Part shown: piece after piece, positions 1 to 12,850 of the stretch
How the letters are laid out: each line of letters begins with the position of its first letter
Position numbering within the stretch: position 1 is the stretch's first letter
Assembly (NCBI RefSeq): GCF_051020765.1
Contig: NW_027469171.1
Coordinates: forward strand, 432,005-496,004
Source of the DNA: Lasioglossum baleicum
Taxonomy: Eukaryota > Arthropoda > Insecta > Hymenoptera > Halictidae
Direction: 5' to 3'
DNA length: 64,000 nucleotides
Translations under genes and position numbers: made by a program
The notes under the pieces: generated by a model
Told to the model about the DNA's origin: nothing
The model's database searches: none
What the model saw: the letters and a program-made list of their open reading frames with translations, nothing else

Positions 1-953
1 GGTCTGACTCTAGCAACCATAGGGTAGGTCAAGCTATTGACTTAGATGTGTGACAATCCAGGGAGGTGAGATCGTTCTCCAACGGTCTGACTCTCGATTT
101 TGCTATTCATGTATAAAAATGTTGTGCGTCAGCTAAAAAGACTACTAATTTGTGTCCGTGAGCACGAAGCATGATACTTGATACGGCGGGTTAGTTTCTG
201 GTAAGGTAACGTTTTCGGTAAAAAGTATGACTTTATAACAATCGGTTATGTTCTCCAACGTACAGACTCTCTACTCTAATATTCAAACCGTGACACAAGG
301 TGTTCATTGTCAGTGATTTCCAGTGGATTTACATCTGGAATACCATGCTTGACTCTCGGAATCACAAGTATGAGTGATGTTATTCAAGCAGCCGTTCGTC
401 TCCCAAAGCAGGTCGTAACGTTCTCGAACGGATTGACCATTGGTCTTCTGATTCATACATGACATATGAGTACCGTCACTAAAATGTATACCATTTTGTT
501 CCTCTAAACACGATGTTATAATCTGGATACAGCTGATTAGGCTTCTTGGAAGTTAAGGCCGTCGTTAAGACGTATGCATTTATACAAATTGTTTACGTTT
601 TGCAACCGTTTAACGCTGAACTTTAATATTCATACAGTGAATTAGTGTGTCCATTGTCAATATCCTTCAGCGGATATACCCCCGGAATACCTGGTATGAG
701 TCTAGGAGTCACAGGATGAGTGGAGCTCTTCACTTAGCTGTCCGGTTCTCATGGAAGTTGGTAACGTTATCGAACGGTGTGACGCTCGATCTGTTTATTC
801 ATTCATAAAATTAAGTCGTCCTATCTGCTATAATGCCGATCTGAAATAGTTCGACGCTCTACATGAATACTCAAACCATGAACTAAAGCGTCTTTTGCCC
901 ATGCTGTTGAGCGGATTTACTGACGGAATACCTGGCTTGCCTCTCCGAATCAA
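1..953 (+). repeat. SatA block 1, forward
   Basis: Almost three forward monomers, already under way at the window edge. The first half-B (about 110-270) is of the subfamily II kind, with TGCGTCAGCTAA and TTTGTGTCCGTGAGCAC. The block stops at GAATCA near 952, where the orientation reverses. No gene or other element is seen. Confidence 0.9.
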
Positions 954-966
954 CCCAAACCTAACC
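950..966. other. SatA inversion junction (forward to reverse)
   Basis: Left of 952 the sequence reads forward (CTCTCCGAATCA, from GACTCTCGGAATCACAGG). From about 957 it reads AACCTAACCCGATGTAT, the reverse complement of the half-B stretch ATACAGCGGGTTAG. Only about four bases (ACCC) belong to neither side. The two halves meet at different points of the monomer, so this is not a simple palindromic fold of a single site. Confidence 0.85.
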
Positions 967-1280
967 CGATGTATTTAGAGTATTCATTCGTACTCAGAAG
1001 TGGAAATTAGCATACATTGCAGAGAACGGTACCTCAATTTCATCTATGAATGAGGAGATCGAGTGTGAAACCGTTCTAGAACGTTACCACATTCGTCGTG
1101 AAATCGCATATATAACACAATTGCTTCACCTATCCTGCGGTTCCGTGAGTCAGACCATGTTTTCGCGGAGTAAATACGGTGAACAGTATTAGTAATAGAC
1201 AACTTAATTCACGGCTTGAATATTAAATATAAAGCGTCAATCCGTTTGAGAACGTTACCAATATCTATAAAGTCAAAAGT
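961..1280 (-). repeat. SatA segment with a close relative at 35535-35850
   Basis: This stretch shares a series of rare variants with 35535-35850, including CGCATATATAACACAAT, GAACAGTATTAGTAAT followed by GACAACTTAATTC, and a TAAATATA.AGCGTCA string. The two are about 87% alike by eye, well above typical SatA pairs. Both lie just inside the left end of a reverse block, which suggests they descend from one duplicated segment about 34.6 kb apart. Confidence 0.7.
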
Positions 1281-1514
1281 TTTACCGAAGACCTTACCCT
1301 CCGAAATGATAATCCGCTGTATCGAGAGTATAACTTCATGATTAGGATAACAAATTACTATACATCCTAATGACGGGCACCTCAATTTCTTGTATGAATT
1401 GCAACATCGGGGGTTGAACCTTTCAAGATCGGTACCATATTCCTTATAATCGAACGGATAAGATAATAGTTTCTCCCATAATGTGATTCCGAAAGTCAAA
1501 GCAGGTATTCCGGG

Positions 1515-1935
1515 AGTAAATCCGCTGGACAGGATTGGCAACAAACACTTTAACTCACTGTTCGAATATTAAATAAGAGCGTCAAACCGTTGAAGAACTT
1601 TACCTATTAGTATACAGGCAAACTGTTTATCGAAGGGTTCACCATTCCTGCAGCAATTCTGCCGTATCGAGAGTATTACTTCGTGATCATGGAATCAATT
1701 TATTATACACATTAGTGACGGGCACCTTCATTTCAAGTACGATTTAGGAGACCGAGGGTCAATCCGTTCGAGAACGTTACCACCTCCTTTGAGAGTCGAA
1801 GGGCTAAGTCAATAGCTTAACCTGTCCTGTGATTCAGAGAAACAAACCGGGTACACTGGGATGAAATCCGCTGAACAGTATTGGCAATTGCCGCATTAAT
1901 TCTCGGTATGAATATTAAAGTAGACAGTCAATTTG
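1515..1935 (-). repeat. SatA segment with a close relative at 36771-37170
   Basis: AGTAAATCCGCTGGACAGGA, then TTGGCAAC, ACTGTTCGAATATTAAA and, further on, GATCATGGAA and TAACCTGTCCTGTGATTCAG, occur in the same order at 36771-37170. The offset to the relative is 35256 bp here, but about 34574 bp for the preceding segment. The two copies therefore differ by about 682 bp between the matched parts, close to two SatA monomers gained or lost. Confidence 0.7.
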
Positions 1936-3112
1936 TTAGAGAACATTACCAATTGGTAGAAAGCCATTCTTTTTAACATGTACCTTACATTCCGAGAACG
2001 CAAGCCGAAGTAAGGATTGCCTTGATTTGGTTTTCCAGGAACGAATTAGTAGATATTATAGCAGAGGCATATCTTATTTTGATATATGAATTAGAAGATC
2101 AAGTGTCAAACACATCGAGAACGCTACCGCATTCATTGAGAGACAGACGGCTAGGTCAATAGCTTCGTATTCCAAGATTCCAAGAGTCAAGCCATGTATT
2201 CGTGTACTAAATCCGCTGAACAGACATATACACCTTCATTCATGAATTGATTATTAAAATAGAGCGTCAGCCCGTTCGTGAACGTTATCACCCTCTTAGA
2301 GAGTCAAACGGATAAGTCAATAGCTTTACGTATCCAGTGATTTGCCGAATCGATCCAGGTATTCCTGGAGAAAATTCGTTGAACAGTATTGCGAATAGAC
2401 ACCTTAATTCACGGTATGAATATTAATGTACACATCCAAACCATTGCAGATCGTTAATTACTGCTATATAGCCAAATTTTAACCGAAGGCCTCAACTCCC
2501 AAGAACCCATCCCGCTGTAGTGCTTGGCTTGCGTAGTCCTCAATAGAACAATTTAGTTGACATTTGGCAGAGGGGCACTCTATTTTCAAGTACGAACAGG
2601 ACGATCGATGGACACACCGGGCTAGAACATTACCTCCTTCTTCCAGTGTACAACCGCTAAATGAATAAATACACCTATCCTGTGATTCAGATAGCCACAT
2701 CAGTTATTCCGGGAGTGAATCCGCTGTTCAGTATTGGCAGAACACACCTTCTATCGGGCTCTGAATATTAAAGTAGAAGGTCAATACGTCGGAGAATATT
2801 ACCAATTAGTATATTGTCATTCCCTTTACCGAATACGTCACGCTCCTAGAACATATCACGCTTTAGCGAGTGTATACCTTCCCGATCAGAGTATCAAGTT
2901 AGAAAAGATTTTAGTGATGGGGAACTTAATTTTGTTATGATGAAGAAAATCGAAGGTGAAACCGCTCGAGAACGTTGCCACGTTCTGTGAGAACCGAACG
3001 GCTATGTCACTAGCTTCACATATGCTGTGATTCCGAAAGTCAAACCAGATATTCAAGAAGTAAATGCGCTGTACCGTATTGGAAATTGACACCTCAATTC
3101 ACGGTTTGAATA

Positions 3113-3280
3113 TTAAAGCAGGCCGTCAAGCCATTGTAGGGCATTAACAATTCGTGTAGAGTTAAATATCATACAGAATGCATTACAATCCGACAAACTG
3201 ACCCGCTGTATCGAGAGTATAACACGGTGCTCAGGGGTATGGACTAGTATACAATTTACTGTCGAGCACCTTAATTTCAT
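3113..3280 (-). repeat. SatA subfamily IV half-B unit
   Basis: Diagnostic variants in reverse orientation: AGGCCGTCAAGCCATTGTAG, ATACAGAATGC, AACACGGTGCTCAGGGGTA and GAACTAG-like TGGACTAGTATAC. The same set recurs at 20589-20760, 37855-38010 and 39590-39760, and in forward form near 45600-46140 and 58810-59335. This marks a lineage that has been spread along the array in both orientations. Confidence 0.7.
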
Positions 3281-6252
3281 GAATGAACTAGAAGATTGAT
3301 GGTGAAATCTTTCGGGAAAGTTAGCACCTTCTGTAGGAGTCGATCGGCTAAGTAAATAGCTTCTCCTTACCAGTAATTCCGATAGACAAACTAGGTAGTA
3401 CGGAATTATATACACTGTACAGCACTGGAAATACATACCATTCTTCACGGTTTCAATTTAAAGTAGAGCGTCAGGAAGTTTGAGATCGGTACCAATTGTT
3501 ATATAGTCAACCGTCTTCCTGATGACCTCACCCACGGAAAGCCTAATCCGTTGTATCTGGAGTATAACATCGTGTATCGAATAACAAATTAATTTACACT
3601 TTAGCGACGGGCACCTCAATTTCATGTATAAATTAGAATATCGAGGGTTAAACCATTCGAGAGCGTTACCTTCTTGCATGAGAAGCGAAAGTCAGAGTTA
3701 ATGGCTTCACCTATCCCATGATTCCGAGAGTAAAACCAGGTATTCCTGGCATAAATACGCTGAAAGGTATTGGCGATGTACACCGTAATTCAAGGTATGA
3801 ATATTAAAGCTGACCGTCAGCACATTGTAAAACGCTACTCATTGGTATAGAGACAAACCTTTTACCGAAAGCTCTAGCTTCGGAGGAGCTAATAAGCCGT
3901 ATCGAGAGTATAACTTCGTATTCAGAGAAAGACATAAGTATAAATTTTAGTGATGGACATCAGTGGTTCTTGTATCAATTAGAAGATAGAGGGTCAAACT
4001 GTCCGGGAACGATAACACTCTTTTTGAGGCTCGAACGGATATGTCAGTAGCTTCATCCATCATGTGATTGCGAAAGTCAAACCAGGCATTCCGGAAGTTA
4101 ATTAGCTGAACAGTATTGGCATTAGGCACGGTAATTCTCGGTTTGAATATTATAGTAGTTCTTCAGACCGTTTCAGAGCGTTACCAATTTGTAGAATGTC
4201 AATCGTTGTAGTAAAGACCTCACACTCCGAAGAACTAACTCGCAATATTAAGAGTATAATATGATATTCAGCGCGACGAGTTATTAATGATTTTAGTGAC
4301 GGTGCTTTAATTGAATGTACGAGTGAGAAGATCCAGGGTCAAACACTTCGAGAACGTGACCACACTCTTTGAGATTCGAACGGTTAAGTTAGTAGCTTCA
4401 CCACTCCTGTGAATTCGAGGAAAAAACCGGTATTCCGTGAGTAAATCCGCTGAATTGTATTAGCAGTATTGCTGATAATGTACACAGTCAAACCATTGTA
4501 GAACGGTACGTATTTGTATAATGTCGAAAGTTATACCGAAGAACATACCCTCCTAGTTCCTAATCCGCGGCATCAAGAGTATAACTTCGTAATCACAGAT
4601 ACATAACAGTGTACATTTTAGTAACGGGCACCTTAATTTCTCGTCTGAATTAGATGATCGACGGTCAAACTTTTCGAGCACGATACCAACTTCATTCAGT
4701 GTCGAACAGCTGTGTCAATAGCTACACTTATACAGTGATTCCAAGAGACAAACCAGGTATTCCGGGAGCAAATCCACTGATCAGTCTTGGTAATAAACAA
4801 CTTCATTACCGGTTTCAAAATTAGAATAGTGCGTCAAACCGTTTGAGAACGTTACCACACTCTGTGAGAGTCGGACGGATAATTCAATAGCTTCATCTAT
4901 CCTGTGATTCCGAGAGTCAAACCAGGTATTTTGCTAGTAAATCCGCCCGATCAGAAATGGCAATATACACCTTAATTCACGGTTTGATGATAAAAATTAG
5001 GCATCACCGTTTGTGAACATTAGCAACTGCTACAAAGTCAAACTTTTTACCGTAAACCTAATCCCCTGAACAACTAACTGGCCGTATCCAGTGTATAACT
5101 TCGGGTTCAGGAAAAGAAGTTTGTCTCCATTTCAGTGACGGACCCCTTAACTTCCTATATGAATTAGAAGATCGACCGGCAAACCGTTCGAGAGCTCTAC
5201 CACCTTCAGCGAGAGACGATCGGATGGGTCAGTAGCGTCACCCATACCACGATTCGGAGAGACAAACCAGCTATTCCGGGATTATGTCCGCTGAGTGGTA
5301 TTGGAAAGAGACACCTTACTCCACGGTTTGCATATTAAAATAGAGCGTCACCTTGCTTGAGATCGTTACCAGTTCCTATAATGTCAGACGCTTCACCAAA
5401 AGCCGTACCGTCCGCGAAGATATCCCGCCGTACTGAGAGTACAACTTTATGATTCGAGAAACACATCAGTATACGATTTAGTGGCGAGCCCCTTGACTCC
5501 AGGAACAAATCAGAAGATCGAGCGTAAAACCGCTCGAGAACATTGCTACCTTCTGTGAAAGACCAACAGTTAAGTGAATAGCTTCACGTATCCCGTGATT
5601 CTGAGTGTCAAACCAGGTACTCCGGGATTAAATGCGCTGAACAGAATTGGCAATACATACATTTACTTCCGGATTGAATACTGAAGTAGCGAACGGCTCA
5701 GTCAATAGCGTCACCTGTCCAGTGATTCTGTGTGTCAAAACTGGGATACCGCGAGTAAGTTCGCTGAACAGTTTTGGCAATAGACAGCTTACTTTACGGT
5801 ATGAGTATTAAAGCATATTATCAAACTGTTGTAGAGCTTTACCTATTCATATAGAGTCAAACCGTTGACCGAAGACCTTACCTTGCGTGAAGTCAATTCG
5901 CTATATCGAGAGTATGACATCGTGTTCAGAGAAGCAAGTTAGTATACATTTTAGTGACGTGCACGTTATTGTCCTATGTTAATTTGAAGATCCAGGACCA
6001 AACCGTTTGATATCGTGACGAGCTTCCTTGATTTTAGAAGAGCTAACACAATCGCTTCTTTGGGAGTCGAAGTGCTAAGTAAATAGCATCACCTATCCTG
6101 TAACTCCGAGAGTCGAATCATGTATTCCGGGCGTAAATACGCAAAACAGTTTTGGCAAATGACACCTTATTTCACGCTATGAATAATAAAGCATACCGCC
6201 ATAACGTTGCAGAACGTCACCTAATGCTATAGAGTCAAACTCTATGCCGAAG

Positions 6253-6450
6253 TGTTAAGGTACCCGTCACTAAAATGTCTACTAATTTGTATCTCTGAAC
6301 ACAAAGTTATACCCTCGATGCAGCGGATTATGTGCGCTGAACGTAACGTATCAGGTAAATAGCTTGTCGTTATGCCCATTGGTAACGTTCTCAAACGGTT
6401 TTACGTTCTAAGTTAATATTCAATCCGTGAATTAAGGCGTCTATTGCCAA
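6253..6450 (+). repeat. SatA segment beside a junction, close to 22717-22895
   Basis: Immediately right of the junction the sequence carries ATCAGGTAAATAG, TGTCGTTATGCC and GTTCTCAAACGGTTTTAC. The same rare string occurs at 22825-22875, also immediately right of a reverse-to-forward junction (22716). The reverse arms left of the two junctions do not match, so either the breakpoints are independent or one copy lost sequence afterwards. Confidence 0.65.
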
Positions 6451-6580
6451 TACGGTTCAGCGTATTTACTCCAGCAGTACGTGGTTTGACTCTCACAATC
6501 AGAGGGTAGGTGAAGCTACTGACTTAGCAATGCGACGCTCAAAGATGGTGCAAAGGTTCTCGAAAGCATTGAATGACGAT

Positions 6581-6770
6581 GCTGATATTTACACACAAGA
6601 ATGTTGTGTCCATCAGCTAATATGTGCACTAATTTGTTTCCGTGAACAATATGTGAGGCACTCGCCACAGTGTGTTAGGATCTCGAATGGTAAAGTACTC
6701 GGTAAAAGGAATGACAAAATGCGAAATGGTAATGATCGCCGTCTGTTTTACTCTCTACTTTAACATTCAT
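6581..6770 (+). repeat. SatA subfamily II half-B unit with GATATTTACACACA variant
   Basis: Subfamily II is marked by GTCCGTCTGCTAAAATGTCT, TTTCCGTGAACACTAAGCA, GACACTCGCTACAGCGGG, GTAAAAAGAATGACTTTAT and AATGTTCTCCGACGG in consensus form. This copy has GCTGATATTTACACACAAGA in place of the usual TTCTAATTCATACATGAA. The same replacement appears near 14366, 44211 and 46601, each time before a subfamily II core. Confidence 0.7.
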
Positions 6771-9700
6771 ACCGTGAATTACGGTGTCAATAGCCAATAC
6801 TGTACAGTGGATTTGCTCCCAGAATACCTGGTTTGACTATCGGAATAACAGGATAAGTGAAGCTGTTGACTTAGATTTTCGATTCTTAAAGAAAGTGGGA
6901 TCATTCTCGAACACTTTGATTCTCGATTATTCCATTGACACATGAGAATAATGTCTCCCTCTGCTATAACGTCTACTGATTTGTTTCCCTGAGCACTATT
7001 CATGACACTCGCTACAGCGGGTTAGGTTCTAGCAGCGTAATGTATTCGGTAAAACGAATGCTTCTTATTTGGCATTTGGAAATTTTCTTCGTCTCATAGA
7101 CCTTCTACTGTAATATTCATCTCTCAAATTAAGGTGTAGATTGAGAATTCTGCACTGTGTATTCACTTCCGGAGTACCTAGCATGACTCTCGGAATTACA
7201 GGATGGGTGAAGCTGCTGACTCAGACATTCGACTCTCAAAGAAGGAGGACATGTCTTCGATCCGTTTGACAACCGATCGCCTAATTCGTAAATGAAATTA
7301 CGGTGCCCGTCACTAAAATGTATACTATCTTCTTTCCCTGAACACGAAGTTATACCCACGATACTGCGGCTTACGTTCTCGGAAGGTGAGATATGCGATG
7401 AGGTGTATGACTTTATACCAATAGGTAACGTTCCCAAACGGTTTGTCTCTGTACTTAAATATCCATGCGGTGAATTATGGCTAACAGTGTACAGCAGATT
7501 TACTCCGGGAATACCTGGTTTGACATTGTCTTAGCTGTTTGACTCTCAAAGAAGGTGGGATCGTTCTCGAAGTTTTGACTCTCGATTATTACATTCGTAC
7601 ATGAAAATAATGTGTGTTTCTGCTATGATGTCCATTAATTTGTTTTCGCGAGCACTAAGCATGACACTCGCTACAGCGGGTTAGGATCCTCGATGGTAGA
7701 ATATCCGGTAAAGAGATTGACTTCATACCATTTGGTAATGTTCTCCAACGGTTCGGCTCTTTAACTTAATGTGCATACCGTGAATTATGGACTCTATTGT
7801 CAATACTGCTCAGCGGACTTATTTGTGAGATAACAGATTTGACTCTCAGAATCTCAGGAAATGTGAAGCTATTGACTCAGCCGTTCGACTCACAAACATG
7901 GTGGGAACGTTTTCGGACGGTTTGACCCTTGAATTTCCTACTCCTACTAAAAATATGGTGTACGTCTGCTAACGTGTCTACTACTTCGTTCCTGTGAACG
8001 TGAAGCAAAACAATCGCTACGGCGGCTTCATTTCTCGGAATGTAAGGTATAGGTTAATATGAATGACTTTATAGCAACTAGTAACATACAGCGGTTCCCG
8101 GAATCACAGGATAGGTGAAGCCAGTGACTTAGCCGCTCGGCTCTGAAAGAATGTGCTGCCGTTCTCAAATCGTTTGACCCTCCACCTTCTAAGACATACA
8201 GGAAATTAATTTGCCTGTTGCTAAAATGGATACTACTTTGCTTCGCGGAACACGAAGTTATACTCTAGATACGACGCGATATCTTCTTGGATGGTAATTT
8301 CGGCTAAAAATTTCATTCCCAACAAATTCGTCACGTTCTACAACGGTTACCTTGGGACATTAATATTTATACCGCAATAGAGTGTGTATGATGCCATTAC
8401 TGCACAGCAGATTAAATCCCGGAATACCTAGTTTGACTCTCGGAATCACAGGATAGCTGAAGCTATTGACTTATCCGTCCGACTCTCAAAGGGTATGGTA
8501 ACATTCTCAAACGGTTTGACGTTCTACTTCAATAATAAAACCGTGAATGAAGGAGTTCGTTGCCCATTCGGTAGAGCGGATTTACTCGCGGAATATCTGG
8601 TTGACTTCTCAGAATTACAGGATCGCTGAAGCTACAAACTCAGCCGTTCGGCTCTTGTTATTACTGCATGAAAAAAGCTTTGCATCTTCCAAAATGTCTA
8701 CTAATCTGTTTCTGTGTGCACTTAGCATGATACTAGATACTGCGGGTTAGGTTCTAGGACGGTAAAGTGTATGGGCAAAAGGTTCGACTTAATACCAACT
8801 GGCTATATTCTGCAACGGATTGACTCACTGTCAGGCGTGACTCTCGGAATCTCGAGTATAGGGTAAGCTATTTTCGCTGGTGTGCGAGTGTCAGAGAAGT
8901 TTGTAACGTTTTGTAACCACTTGCCTCTCCACCTTATAATTCATAGACGAACCTATGATGCGAATAACTAAACTGAATACTAACGTCTTTTCTTCTCTGA
9001 ACACAAAGTTATGCTCTCGTTACTGCGGGTTCGCTTCTCGGACGTAGGGCCTTGTGTGAAATGCTTGAATCTATAGCAATAAGTAACGATCTGCAACGGT
9101 TCAGATCAGTACTTAAATATTTTTACTGTGAAATAGTGTATAAGGCCAATACTGTACAGAAGATCTACTCCCAAAATACCTGGTTTGACTCTCAGAATGT
9201 CAGGAAATGTGGATACATTGACTTATCCGATCGACCCTCTAAGAGGGCTGTAACGTTCGCGATCGGCTTTACACTCATCCTTCCGACTCATACATCGAAT
9301 TATGCTGCCCTACTCTATAGTAGATAGTAATTTGTTCCTCTGAGCACGATGCTATACTTTCGATACAGCGTATTAGATACTCGCTGGGTCAGGTCTTCAC
9401 GAAAACCTTTGACTTATAGCAACTGGTAACGTTCTACAGCGTTGTGAGTCCCTGCATTAGTATTCATATCGTGAATTTACTGCACTATTGCCAATACTTA
9501 TTACCTCTTTTAATCCTGGTTTGCCTACTTTGACACTCGGAATCACAGGATAGGTGATTGTATTGACTTACACACTCGTCTCTCGAAGAAGGTGGTAACG
9601 TTCCCGAACGATTTAACATTCGATCTTCTAATTCATGCATGAAATTAACGTCCCCGTCTCTAAAATCTTCACTAATGTGTATCTCTAAACACGTAGCTAT

Positions 9701-11706
9701 ACTATCGATACGGCGGGTTATGTTGACGGAAGGTAAGGTATGCAAAGCAGAGTATGACGTTATACCAATTGGTACCATTCTCAAAGGGTTTGACTCTCTA
9801 TCTCTATATCCATACCGTGAATGAAAGTGTCTATTCCCAATACTTTTCAGATGATTTACTCATTAAATTCCCGAGTTGACATTCGGAATCACAGTGTAGG
9901 TCAATCTACAATCTCAGCCGTTCAAGTCTCAAAGAAGTAGGTAAGGTTCTCGAATGGTTTGACCCTCGATCTCCTAATTCATACATGAATTTAATCTGCC
10001 CGACATTAAAATGAATAATAATTTCTTTCTCTGAACAAGAAATTATATTCTCGATACAGCGGGTTAGTTTTGCGGAGGGTAAGTTCTTTGGTAAAACTTT
10101 TGACCTTATAGAAATTGATGTCGTTCCCGAACGGTTTGACGCTCTATATTTAATATGCAACCTGTGTACTAAGGTGTCTATTGCCAACACTTTTCAGCGA
10201 AAATACTTTCGAATTACCTGGATTGACATTCGTAATCACACGATAGGTGGTGCCATTGTGTTATATGTGCCACTTCACAAGGAAGGAGGTAACGTTCTAG
10301 AACGGTTCCTCCCTCGACCTTCTGATACATGCATGCAATTAAGTTGTCCGTCACTATACTTTAAAATGATTTGTTTCCTTGTACACGAAGTTATACTCTC
10401 GACACAGCGGGGTAGGTTCTCGGAGGGCAAGTACTTCGGTAAAATTTTTGACATTATACCAATCCGTAACGTTCTACATCGGTTTGATTCTGCATTTTAA
10501 TATTTGTGTTGCGAAATGGGCTATCTAATGCCATACTGTTCACCGGATTTACTCCCGGAATTCCTGGTTTGACTCTCGCAATCACAGAATGAGTGATGTT
10601 GTTCTAGTATCTGTGCGACTCACAAAGAATGTGGTAACAATCTCGAACGGTTTGCCTTTCGATCATGCTATTCATACATGAAGATAAGGTGTCCGTATGC
10701 TAAAATATCTTCTAAATTGCTTCGGTCAACACGTGGCAGGACACTTTGTACAGCAGATTATGTTCTCGGAATGTAACGTATTCGGTAAAACGAATGATTT
10801 TATAACAATTGGTATTGTTCTCCCCCGACTTCACTCCGTAGTTTAATACTCATGCCGTGAATTAAGGTGTTTACTGCGAATATCATTCAGGGAATATTCC
10901 CCAGGAATACCTCGTTTGGCCCTAGGAATCACAGGATAGGTGAAGCTATTGACTTAGACGTTCGTCGATCATAGAAGGTGGTAACGTTCTCAAAAGGTTT
11001 GACCCTCGATCTTCTATTTCATGAATGTATTTAATGTGACGACACTGTAATGAGTATTAATTGAATTTTCTGAACGCGAAGTTATACTCCCGATACAGCG
11101 GACTATGCCTTCGACGTGTAAGGAATCCAGTAAATCGATTGACTGTATACAAATTGGCAACGCACTCAAACAGTCTGACGCTCTACCTTAACATTCAAAA
11201 CGTAAACAGAGGTGTCTATTACCAATACACTTCCGCGGATTTACTCCCGCAATACCTGGTTCTACTCAGGAAATCGCAGGATAGGTGAAGTTAATTGCTT
11301 AGCCGTTCGAATCTCAAGGAATTTGGTGACGTTCCGGAACGGATTGACCATCATATCTTCCAATTTATGCCTGAAATGAAGGTGCACGTCAGTAAATGTA
11401 TACCATTTGGTACTCCTGAACCCGGTATTATACTTTCGATACATCAGTTCAGTTATTCGGAGAGTCATGCATTCTGTACAGAGTTTAACCCTACACGAAT
11501 AGGTAATGTTCTACAGCGGCTTGAAGGCCCGCTTCAATATTCAATCCGTGAATTGAGATGTCTATTGCCAATGCTGTTCAGCGAATTTACTCCTGAAATA
11601 CCTGGCTTAAATCTAGGGATCACAGGATGCGTGAAGCATTTGACTTCGCCGTTCCATTCCAAATAGAAGGTGGTAGCGTTCCCGAACCGTTTGACTCTCT
11701 ATCTTA

Positions 11707-11798
11707 GTTCTCACGGAACCAAATTAATAGCCATTTTCGCAGACGGAAGCACGATATTCATGTACGAATAGGAAAATTGACAGTCAAACGGTTCGGGC
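11707..11798 (-). repeat. Micro-inverted SatA fragment (~92 bp)
   Basis: Forward sequence ends at ACTCTCTATCTTA (11706). Then 11707-11798 reads in reverse, from TTCTCACGGAACCAAATTA to GACAGTCAAACGGTTCGGG. Forward sequence resumes at CTCGCTGCAGCAGG (11801). The reverse complement of this piece would fill the gap in the monomer almost exactly, so it is an in-place inversion of the end of half A. Confidence 0.8.
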
Positions 11799-11895
11799 TG
11801 CTCGCTGCAGCAGGATACGTTCTTGGAAGGTAATTTGTTGGATAAAAAGAATTACTTAATTTTAAATGATAATGTTGACCGGCGGTTTGACTCCA
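11799..11895 (+). repeat. Forward SatA sliver between two reverse pieces
   Basis: About 97 bp of forward half B, from CTCGCTGCAGCAGGATACG through TAATGTTGACCGGCGGTTTG to ACTCCA. It is followed at 11896 by reverse sequence (TATATGAATTACACGATCG). Together with the preceding micro-inversion it gives four orientation changes, counting the main block switch, within about 190 bp. Confidence 0.8.
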
Positions 11896-12717
11896 TATAT
11901 GAATTACACGATCGAGTGTCAGACCTTTCGAAAACGTTATTACATTCGTTTAAATCGACCAGCTTAGACAGTAGCCTCACTTATCCCGTGATTTCGACAT
12001 TCATACTAGGTATTCCGGGATTAAATCCGCCGTACAGTATCGGCATTAAAAACCCTACTTCACGGTATCAATATAAAAGTACAGGGTGACACAGTTGTAC
12101 AACTGTACCCGTTGGTATAGTGTCTAACTTTTCACCGAAGGTCGTACCTGTCCGAGAAGCTAACCCGCTTTAACGACAGTATAACTTCGTATACAGAGAA
12201 GAAAATTAGTTTAGATTTTAGTTACGGGTCCCTTTACTTAATGCTTTAATGAGAAGATCGACGGTCAAACCTTTGGGGAACGTTACCACCTTCAAAGAGA
12301 GACGAACGGCTACGTCAATAGCTTCACATACCCTGCGATTCCGAGAATCACACCAGATATACCGGGAATAGATCCGCCGTACAGCATTAGTCTTTGACAC
12401 CCTATATCACGGTATTGATATTAATATACAGAGTCAAACCGTTGTAAAGAGATACCTGTTGGTATATTCAAATATTTTAACGATGGCCTTACCTTCCTAG
12501 AAGCTATCCAGCTGTATAGAGAGTGTGGCTTCGTGTTCAGACAAGCAAGTTAGTATGAATTTTAGTGACAGGCACCATAATTTCATGTATTATTTTGAAG
12601 AATGAGGGTCAAACCGTTCTAGAAAGTTATCATTTTCTATGAGAGAAGAACGGCTACGTCAATAGCTTGACGTATTCCAATATTCTAAGAGTCAAACCAT
12701 GTATTCCCGGAGTAAAT
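11896..12717 (-). repeat. SatA block 4, reverse (short)
   Basis: About 2.4 reverse monomers. The last one carries GCTTGACGTATTCCAATATTC and CCATGTATTCCCGGAGTAAAT, variants shared with 55100-55168 and partly with 2160-2200. It ends at the junction described separately. Confidence 0.9.
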
Positions 12718-12850
12718 GCTACTAATTTGCTGCCATGAACACTGTGCAAGACACTTGGTGCAGCGGGTAGGGCTTCTCGGAAGATATGGCCTTCGGTAAA
12801 AAGATTGACGCCATGCGAATAGGTTAGGTTCTACAAAGATTTGACGTGCG
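12660..12850. other. Inversion junction shared with 55110-55270
   Basis: Reverse sequence ends at GTATTCCCGGAGTAAAT (12717) and forward sequence starts with CTACTAATTTGCTGCC. At 55168 the same two points of the monomer are joined: GTATTCCCGGAGTAAAT, then TTACTAATCTGCTATCG. Flanks on both sides share rare variants (TATTCCAATATTC against TACTCCAATATTC; GCGCTTCTCGGAAG against GGGCTTCTCGGAAG). The inversion happened once and the joined segment was then copied. Confidence 0.8.

Larger units (their letters stand above)
957..6252 (-). repeat. SatA block 2, reverse
   Basis: About fifteen monomers in reverse orientation, recognised by TAACCCGCTGTATCGAGAG, CGGGCACCTTAATTTCATG and CAATAGACACCTTAATTCAC variants. 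Two monomers are rearranged: near 5689 a deletion of about 230 bp joins the end of half B to the start of half A, and near 6040-6080 a short stretch (AGAGCTAACACAATCGCTTC followed by a second AGTGCTAAGTAAATAGC) is partly duplicated. A subfamily IV unit lies at 3113-3280. There is nothing coding. Confidence 0.9.
6253..11706 (+). repeat. SatA block 3, forward
   Basis: About sixteen forward monomers following a reverse-to-forward switch at 6252 (...GCCGAAG then TGTTAAGGTACCCGTC). Subfamily II half-B units are frequent (about 6600-6770, 6930-7110, 7610-7760, 8690-8830, 10690-10840). Short internal deletions shorten monomers near 7527, 8096, 8650 and 8832. No gene is supported. Confidence 0.9.

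Noticed and set aside
951..968. Telomere-like CAACCCAAACCTAACCCG at the first inversion junction
   Set aside because: AACCTAACCCG is ordinary reverse SatA (GAACCTAACCCGCTG in other copies) and GAATCA is ordinary forward SatA. Only about four bases are left over, so the resemblance is accidental.
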